Of a stretch of 28,288 bases of DNA, positions 1 to 8,907 are shown piece after piece (positions within the stretch are counted from its first letter, which is position 1; each line of letters starts with the position of its first letter). This DNA is from Chara braunii (Eukaryota > Streptophyta > Charophyceae > Charales > Characeae). Below the pieces are notes generated by a model. It had not been told where the DNA came from. It was given only the letters and a program-made list of their open reading frames with translations, and searched no databases. Location of the stretch: the NCBI GenBank assembly GCA_003427395.1, contig BFEA01000016.1:821132-849419 (forward strand), in the 5' to 3' direction. The position numbers were made by a program, and so were the translations under genes.

Positions 1-35
1 AGGTACCCCGAAGATGGAGCTGGAGCTATGGCGCC

Positions 36-900
36 ACAGGTAAGTCCCACTGGCCTCCGGCAGCCATCTCTCTCCAACACTACTACTACTACTACTACTA
101 GCGCCCTGCGCTGAACGCTACTCCTGCAGCTACTAGTGCCCAGCGCTGAAGACTACTCCTGCAGCGCTCCTCCAAAGTGCTGCTGCCGAATCCTGAAGAC
201 TGCCTCCTGCCTTCTGCCTAGACTGCACGTGAAGTGCCTGGCCAGTCCCTATGAACTCCCCTCTGCCTGTAGGGCGGGCCAGTCTTATATAGTGCTGGCC
301 CGTCCAGGAGACTGCTCTTGCCAATGCCCAAACGTGCTTAGACCCTGAGGAAGCTTCCGGGAAGTTTCCAGGTAGCTTCTGGCTAAAGCCTGAGGGCTAT
401 AGGCCCTTGTTTTCAGGCTGTCAGGCTGAAACGACACAGGGCCCGTAGGCCCTTGTTTTCAGGCTGTCAGGCTGAAGCAGCCAGCGGGCCTGTAGGCCCT
501 GGTTTTCAGGCTGTCAGGCTGAAACAGACACGGGGCCTGTAGGCCCTGGTTTTCAGGCTGTCAGGCTGAAACAGACACGGGGCCTGTGGGCCCAATTTTT
601 CAGGCTGTCAGGCTGAAACAGACACGGGGCCTGTAGGCCCTGGTTTTCAGGCTGTCAGGCTGAAACAGTCACGGGGCCTGTAGGCCCTGGTTTTCAGGCT
701 GTCAGGCTGAAACAGACACGGGGCCTGTAAGGCCTAGTTTTCAGGCTGTCAGGCTGAAACAGCACAGGGCCTGTAAGCCCTCGTTTTCAGGCTTTTAGGC
801 TGAAAACGACACAGGGCCTGTAGGGCCCTTACTTTCCTTGTTTGGTCGGGCCTTGCAGGCCCGTGTGGATGCGCAGTATGCCACGCCACGTCTTGAAAAG
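36..900 (-). mobile_element. Probable LTR (minus strand), element continues off the left edge
   Basis: Read on the minus strand, this stretch has LTR layout: a 47-bp tandem repeat block, then a TATA-like CTATATAAG near 284-300, then a sharp junction at TGGCGCCATAG (26-36) that could be a primer binding site. The LTR-like sequence near 9285-9700 shows the same order on the same strand: a TATA box in a similar GGCCAGCACTATA context and a junction ending GCGCCATA. I therefore read this as a 5' LTR whose internal region lies beyond position 1. No second LTR is visible, the distal boundary near 900 is a guess, and a TG...CA boundary was not found. On the plus strand the junction reads CAG|GTAAGT, a perfect splice-donor consensus, so a host exon end is the alternative. 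Confidence 0.35.
398..830. repeat. Nine-copy 47-bp tandem minisatellite
   Basis: The anchor TTTTCAGGCTG starts at 410, 456, 503, 550, 597, 644, 691, 738 and 784, a period of 46-47 bp. The last copy is slightly diverged (CTTTTAGG). Each unit holds an internal direct repeat of CAGGCTG and a short inverted repeat, GGGCCTGTAGGCCC (6-bp stem, 2-base loop, in most copies). The block lies upstream of the TATA-like site on the minus strand, where LTR enhancer repeats commonly sit. Confidence 0.95.
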
Positions 901-2371
901 AACGCTTGTAGATCTCTCCGCCGCTGATCTTCGCAGATCAGCAGAGAAAAATCACCACATTTTCTTTTCAATATGCGGGGTCCAATAGGCCCCGTTTTTC
1001 AATTTGGCGTCATGCAGTCCAGTGGACCACAGACCAGATGAAAACGGCACATCCTGATACACGTCCACTCCAAGCCACAAGTAAACGGATATGACTTTGA
1101 GGTGGCTTTTGCTGAGATTATATGCTTCTGCAACGTCCGTATGCTCTGGGGAGAAAGTTATGGGTTTGGTTTGTGATTCGTGAAGTAACAATGCTGTCCG
1201 AGGTGCAAGCCCAAGAATGGACCTCGTTCCACTACATGTATCTGGACAGACCGCCAGGCAAGAAACTTTCTGACTGATGACCCACCGTATGTAGAAAATG
1301 CTCCCCCTCCACGAGCTGGAACCTCAACCCATAACTTTTTGGACGTCGAGCTATACTCTGGAAGAGCTATAAGTTTTGGCAAGGACAACCTCTCAGCATA
1401 TCTCATTCAGCTTCTGGGGTGCTGACAACTGATGGTAGTATAGTCCACAACATCGTATGGAGCCGAATTGAAATTTCTGAGCCACAGGGGGTCGGTTTGC
1501 TCTACCCCTCCCCCTGAGAGCCATACCTCCTGAACTATTACTCCCCCCCACCCCCTCTCTCTCTGAAAAGCCCAACAAAAAAAATCACACATTGTGGATT
1601 CAAACAGATCTCGACGAGTGAATTTTTTAATTCATTTCTATTATAAAAACAGCTCCTTATGGTCCTCGACGAGCGCAATCGGAATCCACCCAAAAAAAAA
1701 AAAAAAAAATCATTTAAAAATGGGCATCTCTTTTAAAAACCGGTTTCCCGATTCACCCCCCCTGGGCTGGTCCGGCACAGGGTGGACCGGGGGAAGTGAA
1801 CCGGCCGGTTGCCAGCCCACCCTTGCTTGGCAGGCAAAAGAGAGAGACACAGATGCAATTGTGAACTCAAAGTGTGAGGCTTTACATTGCACAGTGAACA
1901 CTAAGAGTTCATGTCATGTGACATCAAGTGCCACGATCACCCCTCTGCCTCCTGCTCAGATGATCTTTCCAGCCACTATCGTGAATATATAGAATAACTC
2001 TAGTCATCCTAGATTCGGCATCTCCCACCTGCAATCCCACTGCACTCCCACATTGCATCACATGGTCGTCACCTAGTTCCACTCCCTCCGTAAGTAGTAC
2101 TCCGAAGGTATACCCGTTAAGTTGCATAGTCATTATCCCCTGCAATATTATGCACGTTAATCAAAAGGTTCTTGTCGTGAATCAACTACAGTCCGGTGCT
2201 CAGAGGTCTTGTATGGCTACTCAGTCTGGTTACCAATCAACTGCACTCCCATCTACTTGAACCATGAATATTGTGTGTACTCCAACTCGGTATGTGGCAT
2301 CCAAGCCCATCGGCCTCTATTCCAGTGTCTTCATGCAAAGGTTACTCTTTCTGATATAACCCCTGGATAGC
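901..2371. other. Gene-free stretch with possible decayed coding fragments
   Basis: No intact gene is recognisable. Short open stretches exist on both strands (minus 952-1191 and 1158-1406; plus about 1190-1432), but none shows a family motif and they overlap in different frames. A run of 18 A at 1692-1709 on the plus strand could be the tail of an old retroposed sequence, but I see no flanking duplication. The rest is unique-looking sequence of mixed composition. Confidence 0.5.
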
Positions 2372-3070
2372 CTATTTTGACTTTTCTCCTTCCTTTCCTT
2401 TCCTTGTCCGTTGAAGTTCGACTTCCCAGATGCCTATCTCGTTACAAGTTACCCATCTCCCGTAGCTATCCATATCCTTCTGACTTCCCATGCGTTTGCA
2501 ATCCCACTGTCTTTCTGTGTTTATTGGTTCCCATCCGTCCGATAAGATCCCGCCAGATATGGAAGCAGTACGAGTTCGTATACTGGATTCATTGTCACGA
2601 GCTTGATCTGGCTCGTTCCCATGTAAGGTTCGATCAATCTTGCTCCCACTGCCTTCGTGTGTCAGCTTCTTAGCACGCCATCGAGTCCATTTCCATGTGC
2701 CCAAATTCGATGGGAATTCTTCCCATGAATTAAATCGTCCCATGTACCTTAATGTTGCGCGCATAAACCTGTAGGTGGATCTTGAACTCCAAAATTGTGC
2801 AGCCAGTCTTGGAAAACGCTCCCTGCTGGGCCCAAAGTGTCGCATGGTGTCCCATTTTCCGTTGGCGACGATTCCTCTGTTGTGCTGTTTGCGATTTTTT
2901 TTTTTGGTTGGTTGGTTGTAGTTTCCCAGTGCAGAGGTAACCAGCTCGAATCTCTATGCTCCCACCGTGAAGTTTTCTTTTTTCGTTTCCCGGTGTTGTT
3001 GTTTTCCCCATGTCCCCTGGCTGGACGCTCCTCTGTCTGGCTGTGTGCATTCATTTTTTCTTTTTCGTTT
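2372..3070. other. Unassigned region with a 157-codon minus-strand frame and T-rich repeats
   Basis: A minus-strand open frame at 2372-2845 (157 codons, Arg/Ser/Trp-rich) matches no family I know. From about 2975 the plus strand is built from T/C-rich phrases such as TTTTTTCGTTTCCC. These recur at 7085-7105 and, as the complement, at 11715-11740. The stretch belongs to a dispersed repeat family and forms the left flank of the LINE. Confidence 0.4.
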
Positions 3071-3120
3071 TCCTGGTTTTGTCATTTTCCACATTTTCCC
3101 TGGGTTTCCGTTTGGTGGCC
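3071..3120. repeat. Left copy of a 50-bp direct repeat flanking the LINE
   Basis: It aligns without gaps to 7026-7075 with about 6 mismatches in 50. The pair brackets the LINE almost exactly, 14 bp from the A tail on this side and at the 5' truncation on the other. It may be an unusually long target-site duplication, or two neighbouring copies of a pre-existing repeat. Confidence 0.6.
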
Positions 3121-3132
3121 CTTTTTCCGCTT

Positions 3133-3134
<2 letters not shown>

Positions 3135-3174
<40 letters not shown>
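3135..3174 (-). repeat. Poly(A) tail of the LINE (T40 on plus strand)
   Basis: An uninterrupted run of 40 T on the plus strand lies immediately 3' of the LINE untranslated region on the minus strand. It marks the element's 3' end and its orientation. Confidence 0.9.
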
Positions 3175-3178
<4 letters not shown>

Positions 3179-3313
3179 AGGGCCTTATGGTCCTGGCTCC
3201 TTCTATTCTGGGGAGCGTCACTCCGGTTCCTATTCCACCGGCAAGTCATAGTAAATATTACATCAATAGAAACACACACACACTTCCTTCCGTCAGGCCG
3301 AAGGACCCCTGAA

Positions 3314-3740
3314 CAGCATTGATTGCTCCACCGCGGTGGAGGATTGACTGTCAGCTTGCCCTATCCTTCTCTTTCCTCTCAGACCTGGTATCCAGATCTG
3401 CCAGATAATATCAATATACCTAGAAAGAGCCCCTCAGTTGTCCTAAACGACCTTCTTCCTTCTCGCTCAGTCTTCCTTCCCCTTTGGATGAATTACCTTT
3501 CGACCTTGAGCCCTAAACCCTCATCTTTCGTTCAGCATTGATTGCTCCATCATGGTGGGGGATTGTCTGTCAGCTTGCCCTATCCCTCTCTCTCCTCTCA
3601 GACCTGGTGTCCATATCTGCCAGATAGTAACATTGTACCCAGACGGCACCCAACCATCGCCCTTGCCCGCCTGCTTCCTCCCTGCTCAACCCTCCTGTCC
3701 CTTTAGAATAGCTACCGTCTATCCTTAAACCCTAAACCCG
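3314..3740. repeat. Two-copy ~219-bp tandem duplication in the LINE 3' UTR, with telomere-like motifs
   Basis: CAGCATTGATTGCTCCA starts at 3314 and again at 3533. The similarity continues through GACTGTCAGCTTGCCCTATC-like and CTCTCAGACCTGG segments to a CCCTAAACCC phrase at the end of each copy (3511-3521 and 3725-3739). CCCTAAA is the plant-type telomere heptamer. Only about one and a half to two units are present each time, so this may be chance or a functional 3' UTR motif. Confidence 0.8.
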
Positions 3741-3947
3741 TGCTCTGCGTTCCTGTCCTCCGACGGTCGCTCTTGGAAAACTGGTCTGACTGCCTGTGTT
3801 TCCGAGCTTCTGAGCTGATATCTTTTATTTACCGTCCCACTGACGATCCGGTTTAACGCCTTCTCCGACCTGTCTTCCTTTCTCCCTTGTTTCCTTGTTG
3901 GCCGTGTCCCTTGGGTTTCCTGAGTCGTGGAGTTCATTCCTTGCAAC

Positions 3948-4633
3948 CTAAGATACGATTGTGTCCTCCAACGTTGCATGTTGTTGAAAAATCCTTTCAG
4001 GCATTGAGTTGTGCCACTCTTTCCAGCATATCCGGCCCTCTCGTAGTCCCGCAACTTTGCCATTTAGCAGCCAACTCCTGTAGAATCTCAGTCTCTCCTT
4101 CTTCCGCTGTTCCTCGTCTTCTGTCCAGGGTTGTCTGATCTTCCGCCATTTGCAAAGGATTTCAGCTTGAATCATTGTTTTGGTTTCTATCCAGACCTTC
4201 TCCCTTGGATTGGACCGCCCTTCAATTGTTCTGCTACATCTTTCCTTCCATATGACCCATAGAGTCACTTTCCTGATGAGTTCAAACCAGATCTTTTCCG
4301 CCTTCCGTACCTGATCAGGGATGTTAGTCAAGAGTAGCAGTTGAATGGGTTGTTCGGGGAAGGAGGACGTGAAGAGGGAGTCCCAAAGTGCTGAGGCTCT
4401 CGCCCAGTATTCAGTCGCCTCTTTGCAGATCACTAGACAGTGAACTACGTCTTCTACAGCGCCTTCCGTGCAGACTGTACAGAGCTCCGAGCTGTCAGGA
4501 TTTGTAGCTTTCCGTCTAGTGTGCAACCATTGGTTCACCGGTAATGCTGCGTAAACTATCAGCCACTGAAAAACTTCTAATCTTAATTGGTCTGATTCGT
4601 TTGAATTTTTCCCATTGAATTTGTGTTATTTTT
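3948..4633 (-). pseudogene. LINE C-terminal zinc-binding domain and tail (decayed)
   Basis: On the minus strand this part carries a zf-RVT-type domain: a tryptophan/basic lead-in, then CTVC, about eight residues, H, four residues and C (C-x2-C-x8-H-x4-C), followed by a Trp-containing helix. About 150 residues of charged tail follow, rich in W/R/K/E. The domain is characteristic of plant-type LINE polyproteins and probably helps bind template RNA (family knowledge). The frame runs to about 3948. Downstream, a basic open stretch in another frame (about 3725-4063) may be the original C-terminus after a frameshift. Upstream, the reading is cut at 4633 by the inverted segment, and the frame differs from the preceding LINE blocks. 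The first part (4485-4633) is also one arm of the inverted duplication. Confidence 0.75.
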
Positions 4634-4907
4634 CCCACTGTCGAAAGACCAAGAATCCAGACCCAGTTATCAAAAACAGATGGCGGAATCTCGTGGGTCA
4701 GGAAGCAGAAAAAATAACACAAATTCAATGGGAAAAATTCAAACGAATCAGACCAATTAAGATTAGAAGCTTGCAGTGGCTGATAGTTTACGCAGCATTA
4801 CCGGTGAACCAATGGTTGCACACTAGACGGAAAGCTACAAATCCTGACAGCTCGGAGCCAGAGATTCCGCCATCTGTTTTTGATAACTGGGTCTGGATTC
4901 TTGGTCT
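4485..4907. repeat. A-B-A'-B' inverted duplication inside the LINE
   Basis: Arm A (4485-4633) is the reverse complement of A' (4710-4857), nearly perfect over about 148 bp with a small difference near 4568-4575. Arm B (about 4645-4692) is the reverse complement of B' (4861-4907). LINE coding runs on the minus strand in A and B'. The middle part (B plus A', 4645-4857) instead reads correctly and continuously on the plus strand, including a linker at 4693-4709 that is lost outside. The result is an inverted extra copy of ~210 bp of LINE inserted between its own two ends. Either a fold-back or template-switch event or an assembly artefact could produce this. Confidence 0.92.
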
Positions 4908-5517
4908 TCAGCGACAGTCTGTATCCAAGTTTGACTGTATAGTCCTGGATTGGGATTTTTGTCTTGAAGCTGCTGGTAGTATTTGGTGTCCAGGCCCACT
5001 CCGCAGGGTCGAACTCCAAGGACNGGATCGCCGTGTCTGGTCTGAAAATTGACTTNGGCCACGTGCCTAGGACCCTTACTTTCCTGAGGAGGAAGGAGTC
5101 TANTGTGGAGGATTCGACGTCACAGTTCAGGATAGCTGGCATGTCAGTACTAGTGAGGGAGATCGGGAAAGAGAGGGAGGTGGCTCTGGTGTGTGATCCT
5201 TGCTGCATATGGGAGAATTGAAAGGCTCTAGAGGGGGTTATGTCTTGAATCAAAAGCCCCCACTCGCCCGGTCTCCATGGTTCGTCTTTAACCAGGATGT
5301 CTTTCCACTTCTGAGGAATACGACTAAGTATATACTGGAGATTGGTCCCACGTCTGTGGCATCCTTTCAGACGGACGCTGATTTCTTGTTCTGTTATCCA
5401 TTCTTTTCTGTCCTCTTTCCACAAGTGGTCTACTTTCCAAATACCATTCTTGACCCAAGACAGCCATCTCTGTTCAAGAAAGAGTGGGTTGTCGGCCTCG
5501 TTTGTTAACCATTCATT
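4861..5517 (-). pseudogene. LINE post-RT region, second block
   Basis: The minus strand resumes LINE coding right after the retroposon insertion and runs about 219 codons through a Trp-rich post-RT region (for example LEQRWLSW and KWKDILVKDEPWRPGEW). It is in the same frame as the block at 6118-7015 once the 600-bp insertion unit is removed, which supports a single ancestral frame. It ends at the inverted duplication. Three N positions (5024, 5056, 5103) leave three residues undefined. No catalytic motif is expected in this part of a LINE polyprotein. Confidence 0.75.
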
Positions 5518-6133
5518 TCCGAAGAGCGGTTGTTGTTGTTGTTGTTGTTGTTTCATAAAAAAGCTCCATCTATTGGTGGGGAGCTGCACCTTCTGGAAAC
5601 CGGGTCCAGCGTCCCTCACATTGTGAAAGTAAACAGAGTATAGAAGAGGAAATCTCAGTGAATCCTATGCTGGAAACCGGGTCCAGCATCCCACTCTTAC
5701 TGACTTTGACAATCCAATAACATGTACCTAAACCATTCTACCAATTTTGAATGAAGAGTACTACTAGCCATGGGGAAACCTCTTCAGTCAGAATTCTGAC
5801 TGCCTGATGAAAAAATTCAACCTAGCTTCCTACAACCCTGTCTAGTCGTAATCCTATGTCATGTCCTCCCCTCCTCCAAACCACTCAAGATCCACCATTG
5901 CCAACGGAGCAGGAGGGAAGGGATCAGCAAATAGTTCAGGTGCTCTCAAAAAGCCCCTGGTTGAAAGTCAAACCAATTCTGAAAGTTAATCTGGTAATCT
6001 CGTTTGATCCTCCCCTGGCCATATTATTTCTCCCAATTTCTCCCCTGCTGCTTCTCCACGCCATTCCGATTGAAACTTCCGTATTCCTTTTTTTATGTCT
6101 TCTTTTTGCTTGAATTCTCCGAAGAGCGGTTGT
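5518..6133 (-). mobile_element. CAA-tailed non-autonomous retroposon with perfect 16-bp target duplication
   Basis: TCCGAAGAGCGGTTGT occurs at 5518-5533 and again at 6118-6133, exactly 600 bp apart. Between them lie 584 bp that end, on the minus strand, in about seven CAA units (TTG7 at 5530-5550 on plus). Removing one repeat plus the insert rejoins the LINE reading frame. This is the signature of target-primed insertion of a SINE-like or short LINE-derived sequence. The insert has no coding capacity. It carries two copies of a short hairpin-like phrase, CTGGAAACCGGGTCCAG, at about 5593 and 5670. No clear pol III A or B box was recognised, so SINE status is unproven. Confidence 0.85.
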
Positions 6134-7015
6134 CTTAGTACTTCATCCTTGGATTTCGGTCTGTTAGTCTTGTTAGGGATTATCTTCCTCCACGATCGAA
6201 GTAGTGCCGGCCAGTAGGGCGTGGGCGGTCTATAGTCGTCTTTTCTGTTATTCCTCGTGCGGTTCCTCCGACCTGTAGTTATCAGCCATTCTTTATTCAT
6301 TACCCAAAACAGGCCTGACATGTCGTTCGGGGAGGGTACCGGAGCCACAGATCTGATACTATCCAAGGCCAATTTGTTCCAGGCGCTGTCCGGTTTCATC
6401 AGCAGTTTGATAATCCATTTGATTTGCAGGGCTTTTGTTTCAGTACCTGGGTCAATAATTCCTAGGCCTCCGTTTCGTGGCCTCCTTGTGACATAGTGCC
6501 AGACTATCTTAGATATGCACTTGTCTCTGGTGGGTTCACCCGTCCACAGGTAAAGCCTATCTCTTCGGTTCAGCTCCTTAACTGAGCTGTCAGGGATTGT
6601 CCAAATGGAAGCAATATACCACATCATTGAAAAGACCGAAGTATCGAGGACCAGCGCTCGACCAATAAGGGACGTGAAAGTATTGCCCCACCTGCCAATT
6701 TTATTGATCTGTTTGGCCAGTACGGTGGGGCCCATTTGAGGCGCCAACCCGTCTCTCGTCATTAGAATGCCTAGATATCAAGTAGGCGTGACCGGTGTCT
6801 GCCATGTCATCGCCGCCTCCTCCCCTTGGAGTGAGAGGGGCTCGTCTTCGGAGAGCCACCATCCAATGGTTTTTCCCCAATTGATCCTCATTTCTGAGGC
6901 TAGTCTGAAGGCTTCCATTGCCTTGGCCAGCATTCTGAAGGAGGAGTCTGACGCCCTGATAAGGACCGTCAAATCATCCGCGAACATGATGGCTGCGGGA
7001 AAGTCCAACTGGTGA
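6118..7015 (-). pseudogene. LINE reverse transcriptase, palm C-half and thumb (5'-truncated)
   Basis: The minus strand reads FPAAIMFADDLTVLIRASD near 6950-7005. FADD is the catalytic motif C of LINE reverse transcriptases and supplies two of the three metal-binding aspartates. Next comes an INWGKT segment, then, after an in-frame TGA at 6778-6780, YLGI and a thumb/post-RT region with W-rich helices and RRPRNGGLGI, a motif often seen after plant LINE RT. Motifs upstream of FADD, including the first aspartate, are missing because the copy is 5'-truncated at about 7015-7025. Sequence before that point does not resemble RT. The frame runs unbroken from 6762 into the CAA-tailed insertion and resumes in the same frame beyond it. 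Confidence 0.85.
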
Positions 7016-7025
7016 GCTTCCTGGT

Positions 7026-7075
7026 TCCTGGTTTTGTCGTTTTCCCCATTTTCCCAGGGTTTCCACTCGGTGGCC
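7026..7075. repeat. Right copy of the 50-bp direct repeat flanking the LINE
   Basis: It is a partner of 3071-3120 (about 88% identity by eye, no gaps). It continues into T/C-rich dispersed repeat sequence, TTCTTTTTTCGTTTCCC, like that at 2975-2990. Confidence 0.6.
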
Positions 7076-7242
7076 GTCCCTCTTTCTTTTTTCGTTTCCC
7101 ATTGGTGTCGTTTGTGCCGCATTCCCATTAGTGTCGTTTTGGAGCCGGCGGAGGCGTATCCCTGCCTCGATGTTCGAACACAAGTACATAGTGTTGGTGA
7201 CCGCGTCACGAACGGATCTAAAGAGTTTGTGTACTGCCACAT

Positions 7243-7501
7243 CACTCTCGAAACGTGCAAAATGCGAATGAACTTCCCTCTAGACCATGGCCAGATGCAC
7301 CCGCCACATTTGTGTCTTTTTCACACTTCTAGAGTGGTGTGGCGAGGCCACCTTTGAGAATCGAGTCTCAGGGCCATGCTCCACTACTCACCAAGGGCCT
7401 TGCCACACCACTCTTGAAGTGTGAAAAAGACAAAAATGTGGCGGATGCAACTGGCCATGGTCTAGCGGAAGTTCATTCTCATGTTGCACATTTCGAGAGT
7501 G
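7243..7501. repeat. Long inverted repeat (foldback), arms ~107 bp, 46-bp loop
   Basis: Arm 7243-7349 pairs with arm 7396-7501 as reverse complements with about 10 mismatches and one or two indels. The loop is 7350-7395. Both arms contain a core module (TTCATTCTC, GCACATTT, GAGAGTGGTGTGG, AGGCC). The module recurs in reverse at about 7534-7600 and partly near 7660-7690. Transcription would give a long imperfect hairpin. No TIR-transposon ends or target duplication were recognised. Confidence 0.9.
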
Positions 7502-7533
7502 GTGTGGCTATGCCCCAAATGTGCAAATGAGAA

Positions 7534-7790
7534 TGGGCCCCGCTGCACTACTCTCCGAATGTGCAAAGTGAGACTGAATCCTCTGCTAGAACATGGAAGG
7601 ATATATTGCCATTTTTTTTCTCTTTTGTGCATGTGGAAAGTAGCAGCGAGGCCCAATGAATCTCCTGCTAGAACATTGAAAGATACGCCGCCATTTATTT
7701 GTTTTTCTTTTTTTTTGTTTCTTTTCCGGCCGCCATACTTTTTGCCTCCTGTGCATGTGATGAGTGGTGCGAGGTACTTAGGGCATACTC
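7534..7790. repeat. Further copies of the foldback module
   Basis: 7534-7600 repeats the module in reverse (GGGCCCCGCTGCACTACTCT, then CTGCTAGAACATGGAAGGATA). A shorter partial copy follows near 7655-7690 (GAATCTCCTGCTAGAACATT). The remainder is T-rich filler. Confidence 0.65.
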
Positions 7791-7942
7791 ACACTGGCTC
7801 TGTCTGAATGTATCTGGCCACATTTACTGCCAGACCTCGATGTTTCTGGCAGCACTGACCTCCACAACTTACAAGAAATGTCCTGGTGTGAGGAGCTCTA
7901 TTTCCCTGCGCAAAACGATCTTAGGGCATACTCACACTGGGA
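7791..7942. repeat. Pair of CTTAGGGCATACTCACACTGG motifs about 133 bp apart
   Basis: TTAGGGCATACTCACACTGG occurs near 7788 and near 7921. Related forms (TTAGGGCATGCTCACG and a variant) occur near 15326 and 15367, next to the second foldback array. The co-occurrence suggests the motif belongs to the same repeat family, perhaps at its ends. Confidence 0.6.
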
Positions 7943-8690
7943 CCTTTTTGGCAATGCTCTAGACGTTATTGTCATCAGATTCATCCATGTCGGGCTGGAA
8001 TTGCACTTACACACAGTTTCCAACATGGTGGTGTGGCTATGTCCTTGCGAGGTCGGCCAGATGGACTTGTTTTCTTGATTTTTTTTTTCAATAAGAAGGG
8101 CCGGGCGTTTGGACACCCCACTCCATATACCTTTGCCCATCCAACCCACACATGTGCCCACAGGAGGTGGGCTTTTTTCCGGCGGTGTGACATATGCATG
8201 GAAAATCTGTGCGTGCTTCCCATGTGGACACGGAGATGCAGCGAGTCACGGGTGTGTTTGCCCGTGGCCGTTAGCCTCAGCGAGCCAAATAACTTGTTAC
8301 TTTTGCAAGGATTGAGCCCCCCGCAAAGGCCCTCGTCAGGCACACAGACATTCTGGGCTTAGGCCCCCAGCACGACTCGTGCCCTCCCTAAGTGAAGGTG
8401 GGCCTGCATATCCACGTGAGATAGTGTAGGCTGGGCCCTGGGCACCAATCAGTCGGAGCGACATTGGATACTATGTTGCTGTGGCCAGAGAGCGTCCGCA
8501 TTGGCATTTGAGTTCACTGTAGTGGTCTTATTTGGATGGTATCTTGGTGCATTGTGCTCTCTGCTTGGTACATGTCTATCTGGACTACAGCGTGATTTTG
8601 CAATTTGGATTTCTGTCTATCGCTCTCCTTGGTATATTCCTTGCACTTCAATGATTCCATTCTTTTCGTTCTTTTTATTTTTTTATTTGT
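7943..8690. other. Gene-free stretch
   Basis: No coding or RNA gene could be supported. A segment near 8300-8450 (CCCTAAGTGAAGG, GGGCCCTGGGC) weakly echoes phrases in the gypsy LTR at 17710 and could be an old LTR fragment. The match is too short to call. Confidence 0.4.
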
Positions 8691-8698
8691 TTATTTAT

Positions 8699-8899
8699 CA
8701 TACTTGCAAGCGGACGCCGTCTGGGCGGTTCCGCACGTGCGGCGGACCGCCGGACCAGACCCGCGCGGCGCACGAATGTGCGCCCGACGACCAATTACCC
8801 CCCCCCCCCCACAAAAAAAACAAAAAAAAACGACCCCGTCCGGTCCGGTCCGGGGGGAGGGTGCCGCACGCTCGTCCGGTCCGTCCGCTTGCAAGTATG
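8699..8899. mobile_element. hAT-type MITE, 201 bp
   Basis: The terminal inverted repeats are CATACTTGCAAGCGGACG at the left end and a near-perfect reverse complement at the right. The first 12 bases form CATACTTGCAAG/CTTGCAAGTATG. Flanking 8-mers TTATTTAT (8691-8698) and CTATTTAT (8900-8907) match at 7 of 8, which fits the 8-bp target duplication of the hAT superfamily; hAT ends also commonly begin with CA. The interior is GC-rich with C10 and A-rich tracts and no coding sequence. A related, larger copy lies at 17254-17667. Confidence 0.85.
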
Positions 8900-8907
8900 C
8901 TATTTAT

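Larger units (their letters stand above)
3135..7025 (-). mobile_element. 5'-truncated LINE (non-LTR retrotransposon), nested and rearranged
   Basis: The minus strand encodes, in order, the FADD catalytic segment of a LINE reverse transcriptase, the long post-RT region and a C-terminal CCHC zinc-binding (zf-RVT-like) domain. A ~560-bp 3' untranslated region and a 40-base poly(A) tail follow (T40 on the plus strand, 3135-3174). Endonuclease and the N-terminal half of the RT are absent: recognisable coding starts at about 7015, only just upstream of the FADD motif. Such 5' truncation is typical of target-primed reverse transcription. The copy is dead. It has an in-frame TGA at 6778-6780, a CAA-tailed insertion at 5534-6117, an inverted duplication at 4485-4907 and further frame changes. 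Three ambiguous bases (5024, 5056, 5103) fall within it. Limits are set by the A tail and the flanking 50-bp direct repeat. Confidence 0.88.

Noticed and set aside
398-830. CRISPR array
   Set aside because: The whole 47-bp unit is repeated with no unique spacers, and the context is eukaryotic transposon DNA.
1594-1992. 132-codon plus-strand gene
   Set aside because: It runs through an A18 tract, shows no domain and overlaps other open frames.
2795-3322. 175-codon plus-strand frame with a poly-Phe run
   Set aside because: It reads across the T40 tract, the reverse of the LINE poly(A) tail, and only reflects T-rich composition.
8300-8450. Solo LTR fragment related to 17710-18633
   Set aside because: Only short phrases such as CCCTAAGTGAAGG match, which is too little for a call.
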